Below are positions 7,186 through 16,131 of a stretch of 64,000 bases of DNA, piece by piece. The position numbers and the translations under genes are program-made. Within the stretch, counting starts at the first letter, position 1. Every line of letters begins with the position of its first letter. The stretch comes from Fusicatenibacter saccharivorans. GTDB lineage: Bacteria > Bacillota > Clostridia > Lachnospirales > Lachnospiraceae. The stretch is taken from contig NZ_JAQEGR010000008.1 of the NCBI RefSeq assembly GCF_027667425.1, positions 1 to 64,000 of the forward strand, written 5' to 3'. The notes beneath the pieces were generated by a model. The model did no database searches, was not told where the DNA came from, and saw only the letters and a list, made by a program, of their open reading frames with translations.

Positions 7186-9626
7186 AGACAATAAGCAGGA
7201 TTGCATATAGCAATGACAAAAAGAACAGGACAAGAAGTATACTGATCATGATGGCAATCTGTCTGACCACGATGCTGCTTGTTATCATCAGTACTGTGGG
7301 AAATGGGGTAATTCGTTTACAGAAAAGTCAGGCGGCAGGATCATATGGAAGCAATTATGGTCTGTTTGTTTCCGCAGACGGATCGCAGTTAAAAGAAGTA
7401 AACCGCCGTGCGGAAATAGATGCTACAGGCACTATGTGCACCGAAGGTATCATAAAAGGCAATGAAAAAGGCGGGTTTGTCTGCATGGATGAGACTGCAA
7501 GAAAAATGCTTCCTTATAATAAAGAATATGAGTTGAAGGAAGGAAAGTATCCGGAAAAAATGCAGGAAATTGCCGCAGGAAGAGCATTTTTTCGTGCAAT
7601 GGGGTATGGTGATGTAAAGATCGGAGATACGGTTACACTGGATTACCGCGCAGGGATGCAGTCAGAATATAAGCCGGAAGAATTTGTTGTCAGCGGAATC
7701 CTATATGATCGGGATGAGTATACCATCGAGGCATCTTATGTTGCTTTCGGGTCACAGGAGTTTTATGATGAGCACGTCGCAGAGAATGACAGACAGTATA
7801 ATATTTATTTTACTTTAAATGATTCTGCAAATGTATCTATGAATAATATTGATTCGGTTATAAAGCAGATTGCAGCAGCTTGTGGGATCGAAGAAAAAAA
7901 CGTTATAGTCAATGATCTCTATTTGCAATGGGTCTTGCAGCCGAGTTATGAAACGATTGCGGTATGCGGGGTTTTGATTCTTGCAATTGTACTTTTCTCT
8001 GTTGTGGTCATTTATAATATTTTTCAAGTTGGTATTGCCAACAAGATACAGGAGTATGGAAAAATCAAGGCTCTGGGAGCGACAAAAAAGCAGATGAAAC
8101 AACTGATCTTCAGAGAGGGCATTTTTTTGACATTTTTTTCAATACCGGTTGGATTGCTTTTTGGCTTTCTGATTGCAAAATGCGGTTTTAACTGGCTGGT
8201 AGAACAGGGGAACCTTGTATCAACTGGAACTGGCTCTATGGGAGTTCAAAATCAGCAGGTGCCTCTGTTTTCCCTGCCTGTTATGCTTCTCTGTATTTTC
8301 GTATCATTTCTTACCGTTGCTTTGGCACTGCGTAAACCAATGAAAATTGTTTCACGGATTTCACCTATCGAAGCAACACGGTATTTAGAAAATGCAGAAA
8401 CACAAAAAAAAGGAAAACGAAATGGCAGAAAAAATGTCACCGTGTTTTCTATGGCAATGGCAAATGTAACGGGTAATCCCAAAAGAACTATTGGTACTAT
8501 CCTCACAATGGGTTTTTCTTGCGTATTGTTTGTGATTATCTCTAATTATGTGGGAAATATTGACACGGAGCATGAAGCACGTCTTTCCGTTAATCATGGA
8601 CAATTTGAACTGCAGCTTGACTATTCTGCTGAGTATGATGAAAGATATCCGGAGAATAACCTGGATACGATTCTGACGGATGATCCATTGAATGATTCGA
8701 TGATTGAAGAAATCAAAAGCATTCCGGGAGTAACAGATGTCATGACGAGAGAGATTGTCTCTGTAAATCTGAACGGAACAAGATTTCCGGCTGATATTGT
8801 GAGTAAAAAGGATTTTGATTTTATGCGCCAAGAAGGGGATATTGGCTCTATGGACTATGATCAGGCGGTAAAGAATGGTGATATTTTCTTTGGCTGGTCA
8901 ACGTGGATGGAACAAGATGGATATGCTCCGGGTGAATCCATTGCATTTGACTTTGAGAATGGAAGTGGAACCTATACCTATCAGGGAAAGATTGCAGGCT
9001 CTTTTGTAAGTGCGGACACTTATCTTGTCATTCCGGAAGGTGTATACCGTTCCATGAATCCGAGGGGAACAGCCTATGGCTATCTGTGGGTGGACTGTGA
9101 TAAAAAAGATGTGGCATCTGTAGAACAAAGTCTGAATACTTTGATTTCTAATACTTCGCATATAAAAATGGATACTTATCATGCGCAGTTACAATCTGCC
9201 GAATTTGCAAGCAGCATGATGAAGCTTGGCTGTTATCTGTTTATGGCTATTGTAGGACTCATCGGGTTTATGAATATGGCGAATACCATGATCATGAATA
9301 TTACGACAAAAAAGCAGGAATATGGTATATTACAGGCTGTGGGTATGACAAATAAACAATTAAATTTATGCCTGCAGTTACAGGGACTGATGTTTACGGT
9401 TGGGACCATATGCGTAGCTTTGATCATTGGTCTGCCGCTCGGCTATGCACTTTTTTCCTATGCAAAACATAATGGAATATTTGGAATGAATATCTATCAT
9501 GTTCCAATCGTACCAATTTTTATTATGATTTTTTTGGTCGGTCTGTTGCAGATTGTACTTTCCTGCGTTTTAAGCAGTAATCTGAAAAAGGAAACGCTGG
9601 TAGAAAGAATAAGGTATCAGGGATAG
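7182..9626 (+). CDS. FtsX-family ABC permease
   Basis: An 814-residue membrane protein with an N-terminal helix (residues 19-41), a large outside domain, three helices near 258-390, a linker, then a second repeat: a helix near 435, a second outside domain, and three helices near 690-805. The two FtsX units each end with the GLxxG or EYGxLxAxG type motif (EYGKIKALGATKKQ and EYGILQAVGMTNKQ). This duplicated layout is usual for permeases partnered with the preceding ATPase type in Firmicutes peptide-resistance systems. The gene is AT-rich and sits between two rlmD remnants, suggesting acquisition as a unit. Confidence 0.9.
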   Translation: MKTISRIAYSNDKKNRTRSILIMMAICLTTMLLVIISTVGNGVIRLQKSQAAGSYGSNYGLFVSADGSQLKEVNRRAEIDATGTMCTEGIIKGNEKGGFVCMDETARKMLPYNKEYELKEGKYPEKMQEIAAGRAFFRAMGYGDVKIGDTVTLDYRAGMQSEYKPEEFVVSGILYDRDEYTIEASYVAFGSQEFYDEHVAENDRQYNIYFTLNDSANVSMNNIDSVIKQIAAACGIEEKNVIVNDLYLQWVLQPSYETIAVCGVLILAIVLFSVVVIYNIFQVGIANKIQEYGKIKALGATKKQMKQLIFREGIFLTFFSIPVGLLFGFLIAKCGFNWLVEQGNLVSTGTGSMGVQNQQVPLFSLPVMLLCIFVSFLTVALALRKPMKIVSRISPIEATRYLENAETQKKGKRNGRKNVTVFSMAMANVTGNPKRTIGTILTMGFSCVLFVIISNYVGNIDTEHEARLSVNHGQFELQLDYSAEYDERYPENNLDTILTDDPLNDSMIEEIKSIPGVTDVMTREIVSVNLNGTRFPADIVSKKDFDFMRQEGDIGSMDYDQAVKNGDIFFGWSTWMEQDGYAPGESIAFDFENGSGTYTYQGKIAGSFVSADTYLVIPEGVYRSMNPRGTAYGYLWVDCDKKDVASVEQSLNTLISNTSHIKMDTYHAQLQSAEFASSMMKLGCYLFMAIVGLIGFMNMANTMIMNITTKKQEYGILQAVGMTNKQLNLCLQLQGLMFTVGTICVALIIGLPLGYALFSYAKHNGIFGMNIYHVPIVPIFIMIFLVGLLQIVLSCVLSSNLKKETLVERIRYQG

Positions 9627-9728
9627 CAAGTAATATGTAATGAACTAGGTCTTAACGAAGAGGAGAAATAGATAACTTCCATTTTGTATGTATGATAAAT
9701 CTAAACAGTATTTTAGCAACATTTCCTG

Positions 9729-9785
9729 AGTGGGGGCAGAAAGTGCCCCCACTTTCACTATTTGGGGGCGAAAAGCGCCACCATA
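9729..9785. repeat. GC-rich inverted repeats in an AT-rich spacer
   Basis: AGTGGGGGCA and TGCCCCCACT (9729-9753) form a perfect ten-pair hairpin with a five-base loop; GGGGCG/CGCC follows at about 9764-9779. The G/C blocks stand out against the surrounding sequence. There is no T-run. The element may be a scar of mobile DNA or a plasmid-type structural site; no gene was found in 9,627-9,892. Confidence 0.5.
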
Positions 9786-9892
9786 TATCATAAATGATGG
9801 GTTCAAGGGGAAAATCCCTTATAAGTTTTTTTGAAAACTGTCGTTTGGTAAAATCTATTCCATTTTTAAAAGCCTTGCGATAAAATATGTTC

Positions 9893-10073
9893 TGTGAGAC
9901 GGTAGTTCTTTTGTCCCAACAAAAGCCAGATGACACGATAGAGATCGACTTAGATTTAGAAGTTGGATGCAACCAGTGCTGAGTTGAAAGCTCGTGATCA
10001 GATGGAATGGGTCAGATTGGTAAATGGTATTCGTAATATGGCAGAAGAACTTGTGCTAAAAGAATTGGTGTAG
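9893..10073 (+). pseudogene. rlmD: Second, decayed rlmD tail remnant
   Basis: The frame from 9896 reads ETVVLLSQQKPDDTIEID, matching the same RlmD strand as the remnant at 3978. It then hits a stop at about 9979, and matching sequence resumes in another frame as DATSAELKA before losing similarity. The DNA around GAGACGGT(A/T)GTTCTTTTGTCCCAAC is shared with the first remnant. No methyltransferase domain is present. The two copies bracket the two-component/ABC cassette. Confidence 0.7.
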
Positions 10074-10271
10074 ATCTAAAGCGTGGAAAACTCCTTCGGG
10101 AGCTTTTGGCTGTTTATAAGATAAATTCTGTCGGAGATTTATTATAAAACATTACTTTACAAGAAGAATAAAAAAGCATATAATTCTTTTATAATATATT
10201 TAATAAAAGAGGGTAAGAAAACGGAAAATAAAGATAAAAAAAATACAACAAGAAAAAAAATAATTAATTAT

Positions 10272-11324
10272 GTGCTAAACAAGCATGTTACATCCAAGGC
10301 GGAAATCGCAAAAGAGTTAAACTTGAGTATGCCGACTGTGTTAGCAAATGTGAATGACTTATTAGAAAAAATGGTGTTGGAAGAAACTGGGGAATATGCT
10401 TCGACCGGTGGACGAAAGGCAAAAAGTATAGGGATTAATAAGTCATACTGTCATGCAATGGGAATTTTGATTACAGCGAATCATATAGAAATGGTATTAG
10501 TAAATCTTGGAGATGAGATTATAAAAAAAGATCGCATCCGTTTAAAATTTACGGCAGAATTATTCTATTGTACAGAGGTGGCACAAAAGGTCAAAAATTT
10601 TCTTGAAGGCGAATTAGCGAAGGACACGCTACTTGGGATTGGAGTGGCGATTCCAGGAATTATTGATCAGAAAGAACGGATCGTTTTAAAATCCCATGCT
10701 TTAGGTATAGAGAATTATAGTCTGCGCTTTTTAGAGCAGGCGTTGGAAATTCCAGTATATTTTGAAAACGATGCTAATGCTGCAATGCTTGCAGAAAAAA
10801 AGCAAAAGTATCCAAATGCGATATATCTGTCTTTGAACCACACCTTAGGAGGTGCATTCTGCATAGATGGAAAGCTGTTTCGAGGGCAGAACCAGAAAGC
10901 AGGGGAGTTTGGTCACATGATACTCGTTCCCGGTGGAAGAAAGTGTTATTGTGGTAAATCAGGATGTGCAGATGCATATTGTGCAGCAAGTGTACTGACA
11001 CAAGATAACAGGCAGTCACTGGATGCATTTATGGAAAAAATTGAAAGTGGTGATGAAAAAAATTTGCAGACATGGAATGAGTATTTGGATCATCTTGCTG
11101 TTTTGATATCAAATCTGCGGATGGCATATGATATGGACATCATACTAGGAGGTGATGTGGGAGGCGTATTGTCAGATTATATGATACCACTGGGAGAAAA
11201 AGTGATGGCATATAATGGCTTTGAGCATGATGTTTCATACTTGAAAAATTGTTCGTATAAGAAAGAAGCGTCGGCTGTTGGAGCCGCGAAATACTTTTTT
11301 ACAAAACATATGGTAGAATTGTAA
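10272..11324 (+). CDS. ROK-family transcriptional regulator
   Basis: The frame codes for an N-terminal winged helix (SKAEIAKELNLSMPTVLANV) followed by a sugar-kinase-like ROK domain. The zinc-binding motif CYCGKSGCADAYC, with the preceding GEFGHM, is visible around residues 213-237. The only ordinary start is GTG 10272, but this cuts off helix 1; in-frame codons upstream (NTTRKKIINYV) complete the domain back to an ACG at 10221, which has AGAGGG seven bases before it. The true start may therefore be ACG or a mutated ATG. The gene precedes the dehydrogenase-VOC-symporter operon, whose promoter region carries repeated ATAAAACG sites, so it is its likely sugar-responsive repressor. Confidence 0.82.
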   Translation: MLNKHVTSKAEIAKELNLSMPTVLANVNDLLEKMVLEETGEYASTGGRKAKSIGINKSYCHAMGILITANHIEMVLVNLGDEIIKKDRIRLKFTAELFYCTEVAQKVKNFLEGELAKDTLLGIGVAIPGIIDQKERIVLKSHALGIENYSLRFLEQALEIPVYFENDANAAMLAEKKQKYPNAIYLSLNHTLGGAFCIDGKLFRGQNQKAGEFGHMILVPGGRKCYCGKSGCADAYCAASVLTQDNRQSLDAFMEKIESGDEKNLQTWNEYLDHLAVLISNLRMAYDMDIILGGDVGGVLSDYMIPLGEKVMAYNGFEHDVSYLKNCSYKKEASAVGAAKYFFTKHMVEL

Positions 11325-11509
11325 TTTTTTTGAACGCAGATAAGCAGTCCACCGCATCTGGTGCGTAGGGAATTAAGCGTTGGGTAAGGGGATGTTTAGT
11401 CTGTTGGAGTTAAAAACTCCCACTGACAAGTTGCAAAGCGAATGCGATGTCCGATTTATATGTGTGAAAAACGAGAAGTTGTGTAAAATTAGAAAAAGAT
11501 ATTATAGTA

Positions 11510-11557
11510 AAAAAACGGAAAGAAAACAGTAACTACGGTTTCCTTTCCGTTTTTTTG
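11510..11557 (+). terminator. Intrinsic terminator after the ROK gene
   Basis: AAAAACGGAAAG pairs with CTTTCCGTTTTT, with a T-run. It lies between the ROK gene and the promoter of the next operon. The 180 bases before it (11,325-11,509) hold no gene that I can recognise. Confidence 0.85.
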
Positions 11558-11630
11558 CATATTAATTGTGGAAAATATACAAAAAATATATTTTGAAATT
11601 ATGAAATATATAAAAATATGAAAAAACATA

Positions 11631-11664
11631 TTGACAAATTGTGTTTATAGGACAATAATATAAT
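11631..11664 (+). promoter_or_regulatory. Putative promoter of the dehydrogenase operon
   Basis: TTGACA lies at 11631. A perfect TATAAT (11659) is 22 bases away, whereas the overlapping AATAAT (11654) gives the usual 17-base spacing. Either way the start of transcription falls just before the palindromic operator. Confidence 0.55.
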
Positions 11665-11671
11665 TACTTTA

Positions 11672-11691
11672 ATAAAACGTTTTATAAAACG
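11672..11691 (+). promoter_or_regulatory. Putative ROK operator
   Basis: The perfect palindrome ATAAAACGTTTTAT (11672-11685) is followed by a third half-site, ATAAAACG (11684-11691). It lies between the promoter and the ribosome binding site AAAGGAGG (11707-11714), where a bound repressor would block transcription. Confidence 0.6.
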
Positions 11692-11721
11692 CATAACAAT
11701 ATAAAAAAGGAGGAAACAACT

Positions 11722-12750
11722 ATGTTACAGCAGGTAATGACAAATCCAGGAGAAATTATTTTCAGAGAGATTCCGGTTCCGGAGGTAAAGGAAAATCAGG
11801 TGTTGGTAAAGATTATGAATATTGGTGTTTGTGGATCAGATATTCATGTTTATCATGGAAAACATCCGTTTACAAAATATCCGGTAACACAGGGACATGA
11901 GGTTTCTGGTGAGATTACAGAACTTGGAAAAAATATCACCGAGTTTCATGTGGGACAGAAGGTGACGATAGAGCCGCAGGTATATTGTGGACATTGCTAT
12001 CCATGTCGTCATGGAAAGTATAATCTCTGTGAGGAATTAAAAGTAATGGGATTTCAGACGACAGGAACAGCATCTGAGTATTTTGCAGTGGATGCATCTA
12101 AAGTAACACCTATTCCGGAAGATATGTCCTATGAAGAAGGAGCTATGATCGAACCTCTTGCTGTGGCAGTTCATGGTGTAAAACAGATGGGCGATGTGGC
12201 TGGCATGAATATTGCAGTCCTTGGAGCAGGACCGATCGGAAATCTCGTGGCACAGACAGCAAAAGGAATGGGAGCAGCGAAAGTGATGATCACAGATATC
12301 AGTGATCTTAGATTGGCGAAGGCAAAAGAATGTGGAATTGATGTGTGTGTGAATACCAAAAATAAAGACTTCGGTGAGGCGATGATCGAAGCATTTGGAC
12401 CGGATAAGGCAGATGTGATCTACGACTGTGCCGGAAACAATATCACAATGGGACAGGCAATTAAATATGCAAGAAAAGGAAGCACGATCGTACTGGTGGC
12501 TGTTTTTGCAGGAATGGCAGAAGTAGATCTTGCAGTGGCAAATGACCACGAACTTGACATTAAGAGCACGATGATGTACCGCCATGATGATTACATAGAT
12601 GGAATCAGACTGGTAAATGAGGGCAAAGTTCATTTGAAACCGCTCATCTCAAAGACATTTGCTTTTAAAGATTATCTGAAGGCATACCAGTATATTGATG
12701 ATAACCGCGAGACAACGATGAAAGTAATTATCAACGTCAGTGAAAAGTAA
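11722..12750 (+). CDS. Zinc-dependent medium-chain dehydrogenase (polyol/sugar type)
   Basis: A 342-residue member of the sorbitol/threonine dehydrogenase branch. Catalytic zinc ligands are in GVCGSD (Cys38 region) and GHE; the structural zinc cysteines appear as CGHCYPCRHGKYNLC. The Rossmann motif VLGAGPIGNL is near residue 170, so it uses NAD(H) or NADP(H) to interconvert an alcohol group and a ketone or aldehyde. It is first in an operon with a VOC enzyme and a sugar symporter, all downstream of a ROK regulator, so the substrate is probably a sugar alcohol or sugar acid brought in by the symporter. The exact compound cannot be told. Confidence 0.88.
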   Translation: MLQQVMTNPGEIIFREIPVPEVKENQVLVKIMNIGVCGSDIHVYHGKHPFTKYPVTQGHEVSGEITELGKNITEFHVGQKVTIEPQVYCGHCYPCRHGKYNLCEELKVMGFQTTGTASEYFAVDASKVTPIPEDMSYEEGAMIEPLAVAVHGVKQMGDVAGMNIAVLGAGPIGNLVAQTAKGMGAAKVMITDISDLRLAKAKECGIDVCVNTKNKDFGEAMIEAFGPDKADVIYDCAGNNITMGQAIKYARKGSTIVLVAVFAGMAEVDLAVANDHELDIKSTMMYRHDDYIDGIRLVNEGKVHLKPLISKTFAFKDYLKAYQYIDDNRETTMKVIINVSEK

Positions 12751-12759
12751 GGAGTTCGT

Positions 12760-13152
12760 ATGGAAAATAAATATGGAATTGTCGGAATTGCCCATGTCGG
12801 GCTTCCGACAAACGATTTACAGAAAACAGTTGAGTTTTATAAGAGTCTTGGATTTGAAGTAATTATGCAGTCTTATAATGAAAAAGCAGGGGAAAAAGTG
12901 GCATTTTTACAGATAAAAAATTACTGCATAGAGGCTTTTGAAAATGGGAAGGCGGAAATGTCAGACGGTGCATACCAACATGTTGCACTTGATGTGGAAG
13001 ACATTGAAAGTATGTATCAGAAAATCTGCAATGAAAAATACATAGTTATTACAGACGGAATCGAAGAACTGCCATTTTGGGAAAATGGTGTGAAGTTTTT
13101 TATGATTAAGGGACCAAATGAGGAAAAAATAGAGTTCTGTCAGAAACTCTGA
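12760..13152 (+). CDS. VOC (glyoxalase/bleomycin-resistance fold) protein
   Basis: A 130-residue protein ten bases after the dehydrogenase. It shows the paired beta-alpha-beta-beta-beta modules of the family: IAHVGLPTNDLQKTVEFYKSLGFEV at the start, AYQHVALDVEDIESMY in the middle, and a final GPNEEKIEFCQ carrying the Glu metal ligand. Likely metal ligands are His13, His67 region and Glu near the end. Such proteins in sugar operons may act as epimerases, isomerases or lactoylglutathione-lyase-like enzymes; here it probably handles the intermediate made by the neighbour. The reaction is not predictable. Confidence 0.82.
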   Translation: MENKYGIVGIAHVGLPTNDLQKTVEFYKSLGFEVIMQSYNEKAGEKVAFLQIKNYCIEAFENGKAEMSDGAYQHVALDVEDIESMYQKICNEKYIVITDGIEELPFWENGVKFFMIKGPNEEKIEFCQKL

Positions 13153-13170
13153 TAAAAATAGGAGGGACAT

Positions 13171-14535
13171 ATGGGAGGCGAAAGCAAAAATGGAAAAGTA
13201 CCGCTGATCAGTAAGATTGCATATGGGTTTGGTGATGTTGGATGTAATTTCAGCTGGATGTTCGTCAGTAATTTTCTGATGATATTTTATACAGACGTGT
13301 TCGGAATCAGTATGGCGGCTGTGTCAGCACTTATGCTTTTTTCAAGATTCTGGGATGCAATCAATGATCCAATCGTCGGGGGATTTACAGATAAAACAAA
13401 ATCGAGATGGGGACGGTACCGTCCATGGCTGTTAGTAGCGGCACCAATCACAGCGATTCTTCTTGTTATGACATTCTGGGCAAGACCCGACTGGCCGCAG
13501 AATGGAAAGATCATTTATATGGTAATTACATATTGTCTGCTGGTTTTGGGGTATACCTGTGTGAATATTCCATATGGAACCTTGTGTGGTGCTATGACAC
13601 AGGATATTGATGAACGTGCAAAAATAAATACATCCCGTTCGGTTGCAGCGATGATTGCAATTGGTGTGTTAAATATTATCACAGTTCCACTGCTCGGCAA
13701 ATTCGGCAGTCATAGTGCAAAGACAGGATATCTGACGGTTGCGGTCATATATGGATGTATTTTTACAGCCTGTCATTTCTTCTGCTTTGCGAAGACGAAA
13801 GAGGCAGTGATTACTCCGGAAAAAGAAAAAATTTCTGTAAAGATACAGTTGAAAGCAGTCATGCAGAACAGACCATATCTTCTTGCATTGGCAGGGCAGA
13901 TATTATTTGGATTTACATTATATGGTAGAAACGCAGATATTCTGTATTATTTTACATATGTGGAAGGAAATGCCTCTTACTACACAACTTATTCGATGTG
14001 CATCATTATTCCTTCTATCATCGGGGCAGCCTGTTTTCAACCATTATTCCGCAAGCTGAATAATAAAGGAAGAACAGCATCTCTCTTTGCTTTGTTTACA
14101 GGAATTTCCATGTTGTCTATGTTTTTCTTCAATGCCAAAGAATCATCAGCTATTTTTTATGCATTATCTGGTCTCACACAGTTTTTTTTCTCTGGATTTA
14201 ATACCGCAATCTATGCAATTATTCCAGACTGTGTGGAATATGGTGAGTGGAAAACCGGACTTAGAAATGATGGTTTTCAGTATGCATTTATTTCACTTGG
14301 AAATAAAATCGGAATGGCAGTTGGAACAGCACTTTTAGCAGGATTACTTGGAAAATATGGTTATATTGCAAATCAGACACAAAATGCAATTGTACTTTCA
14401 ATTATGAAACATGCATTTACGACGATTCCAGGTGTACTGTGGATTGTGACTGCGGTTGTATTATTTTTCTACCGGTTAAATAAAAAACGTTATAACGAGA
14501 TTGTGGAAGAACTGAAAAATGGAAGAAAAAGTTGA
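13171..14535 (+). CDS. GPH-family sugar:cation symporter
   Basis: A 454-residue membrane protein with about twelve helices. The sequence ISKIAYGFGDVGCNFSW and the loop NDPIVGGFTDKTKSRWGRYRPW are hallmarks of glycoside-pentoside-hexuronide symporters (MelB/XynB type), the Asp and Arg residues forming the cation and gating sites. It follows the VOC gene by 18 bases with AGGAGG and is the last intact gene of the operon. It should bring in the sugar or glycoside used by the dehydrogenase. The fragment of a fructokinase gene starts inside its last codons, so the operon once continued. Confidence 0.9.
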   Translation: MGGESKNGKVPLISKIAYGFGDVGCNFSWMFVSNFLMIFYTDVFGISMAAVSALMLFSRFWDAINDPIVGGFTDKTKSRWGRYRPWLLVAAPITAILLVMTFWARPDWPQNGKIIYMVITYCLLVLGYTCVNIPYGTLCGAMTQDIDERAKINTSRSVAAMIAIGVLNIITVPLLGKFGSHSAKTGYLTVAVIYGCIFTACHFFCFAKTKEAVITPEKEKISVKIQLKAVMQNRPYLLALAGQILFGFTLYGRNADILYYFTYVEGNASYYTTYSMCIIIPSIIGAACFQPLFRKLNNKGRTASLFALFTGISMLSMFFFNAKESSAIFYALSGLTQFFFSGFNTAIYAIIPDCVEYGEWKTGLRNDGFQYAFISLGNKIGMAVGTALLAGLLGKYGYIANQTQNAIVLSIMKHAFTTIPGVLWIVTAVVLFFYRLNKKRYNEIVEELKNGRKS

Positions 14536-14623
14536 CATCGTGGCATTGGAAGAATTGCTGATTGATTTTACGGAAGCAGGACACAGCCAGGATGGGAGGA
14601 AATTAAAATACCGATACCAATAG
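14519..14623 (+). pseudogene. 5' fragment of a PfkB-type fructokinase gene
   Basis: ATG 14519, overlapping the symporter end, opens a frame reading VDIVALEELLIDFTEAG then SQDGRKL, the conserved N-terminus of fructokinases (usually DIVALGELLIDFT). After about 29 residues the similarity ends and a TAG follows at 14621. The catalytic domain (GAGD motif) is missing. The operon therefore lost a sugar kinase by deletion up to the broken ROK gene on the other strand. Confidence 0.75.
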
Positions 14624-14873
14624 AAATTTTAAAATCGGATACAATCTGAATGGCGTTTGCTTTTCTTCCGCCGGTGGATGCAAAAAGCCGTTTTTTTTTC
14701 TATCAGACCTTCCTGCTCCAGAAGGTTGAGGTTCTGGCTGACTGTGGATAAACCCATCTGCAGTTCCTGAACGATCTGCTGCTTGGAGGTCTTTTTCTTT
14801 CTGTAAATATATTGGTAAACCTTTGAGTTATTTATTTTTTGAGACTAATGTTGGTCAGTCCCTTTTCATTCAT
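14585..14873 (-). pseudogene. Broken ROK regulator gene, N-terminal part
   Basis: On the minus strand an ATG at 14873 begins NEKGLTNISLKK and is followed by a stop. The expected helix-turn-helix (NNSKVYQYIYRKKKTSKQQ, then VQELQMGLSTVSQNLNLLEQEGLIEKK) continues in another frame, consistent with the loss of one A in an A-run. A second shift in a run of nine A restores RLFASTGGRKANAIQIVSDF, the wing and start of the ROK domain. Similarity ends near 14585, where the fructokinase fragment abuts. This was presumably the divergent regulator of the lost kinase. Confidence 0.75.
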
Positions 14874-15103
14874 GATGTTCTCCTGATTGTGTTACAAGAT
14901 AATATTAAGTATCAAAATTATTGTAGCATAGAACGAAAAAAAGCAATAAAAAGGATATGCATTACAGAAAGCTGACGGAAAAGCAACAACGATACACAAA
15001 TATGTTGGAATGATTTCTGGAAAGGGTTTACATATCTTCAAAATGCCATTAATATAAAGAAGGGATCTTCCCATCCATAAAAAATAAGATACGGAGAATT
15101 AAC

Positions 15104-15958
15104 ATGAAAAAACAATTGAAGGATACTCAGATTCTGTTGGAAATCCTGATCCTGACAGCAGCTGTTGCTATTATTGCAGCGGCAGTCTATTTTTTTCTGG
15201 TACCAAGCCATACTTCTGTCAGCAGTATTTCGGGTCTTGGTATCGTACTTTCCAACTTTGTACCGTTGCCCCTTTCCGCCATCACCATGATTCTGAACGT
15301 AGTACTTCTGATCATCGGCTTTTTTACCTGCGGAAGAGAATTTGGTGTAAAAACCGTCTACACCAGTATCATGCTTCCTGTTTTTCTTGGAGTTTTTGAA
15401 AAAATCTTCCCGGATTTTGGTTCGATGACAAACAGTCAGGAGCTGGATGTTCTGTGCTATACACTTGTAGTCAGTGTGGGACTCAGTATTCTTTTTAACA
15501 GAAATGCTTCTTCCGGCGGACTTGATATTGTAGCAAAGATCATGAATAAATATCTTCATATGGAGCTTGGAAAAGCCATGTCTCTGTCTGGTATGTGTGT
15601 TGCTCTGTCTGCAGCACTCGTTTACGACAAGAAAACGGTAGTTTTGAGTATTCTTGGAACGTATTTTAACGGAATTGTTCTGGATCATTTTATTTTTGAC
15701 CATAATATCAAACGCCGGGTATGTATCATCACTCCAAAGGAAGAAGAACTTCGGGAATTTATTCTTCATGAGCTGCACAGCGGTGCTACGATCTACGAAG
15801 CCTATGGTGCCTACAACATGCAGAAGCGCAAAGAAATCATCACGATCGTAGACAAGACAGAATACCAGAAATTGATGAATTTTATCAACAAACTTGATCC
15901 GAAAGCGTTTATCACAGTTTATAATGTATCCAACATGAGATATCAGCCTAAAATGTAA
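15104..15958 (+). CDS. YitT-family membrane protein
   Basis: A 284-residue protein with five or six predicted membrane helices (first at about 12-32), the motif NASSGGLDIVAKIMNK, and a C-terminal soluble DUF2179 domain (about 205-280, GATIYEAYGAYNMQKRKEIITIV). These are the two parts of the YitT/DUF161 family, whose function is unknown; a transport role is assumed. The gene stands alone with its own terminator and is preceded by 200 bases without a gene. The loop RNASSGG and the ligand-binding-like C-terminal domain are fully intact. Confidence 0.88.
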   Translation: MKKQLKDTQILLEILILTAAVAIIAAAVYFFLVPSHTSVSSISGLGIVLSNFVPLPLSAITMILNVVLLIIGFFTCGREFGVKTVYTSIMLPVFLGVFEKIFPDFGSMTNSQELDVLCYTLVVSVGLSILFNRNASSGGLDIVAKIMNKYLHMELGKAMSLSGMCVALSAALVYDKKTVVLSILGTYFNGIVLDHFIFDHNIKRRVCIITPKEEELREFILHELHSGATIYEAYGAYNMQKRKEIITIVDKTEYQKLMNFINKLDPKAFITVYNVSNMRYQPKM

Positions 15959-15963
15959 AAAAG

Positions 15964-16005
15964 TTCCGCAGCACCTCAATCACAGAAGTGCTGCGGAATT
16001 TTTTT
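15964..16005 (+). terminator. Intrinsic terminator after the YitT gene
   Basis: TTCCGCAGCAC pairs with GTGCTGCGGAA, followed by seven T. Confidence 0.9.
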
Positions 16006-16131
16006 ACCGTAATTTCCTGTGAAAACGTTTCTTGAATTACCCCATGGAGCAAAAACTCCGGCGCGGCTGAAGGAGAAGAAGAGCGAACGGATGCAGATGG
16101 ATACGATCAATGACATCGTTATAGTGCAAAT

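Noticed and set aside
4403..9626. Call of this cassette as a bacitracin (BceRS-BceAB) system
   Set aside because: The kinase has a sizeable outside loop, unlike BceS-type kinases, so the specific name is not justified.
11325..11509. Possible mobile-element remnant after the ROK gene
   Set aside because: No coding frame, repeat or recognisable structure could be supported.
15038..15979. Long minus-strand frame over the YitT gene
   Set aside because: Antisense to a well-supported membrane protein; composition (many His, Cys, Arg) is typical of a shadow frame.
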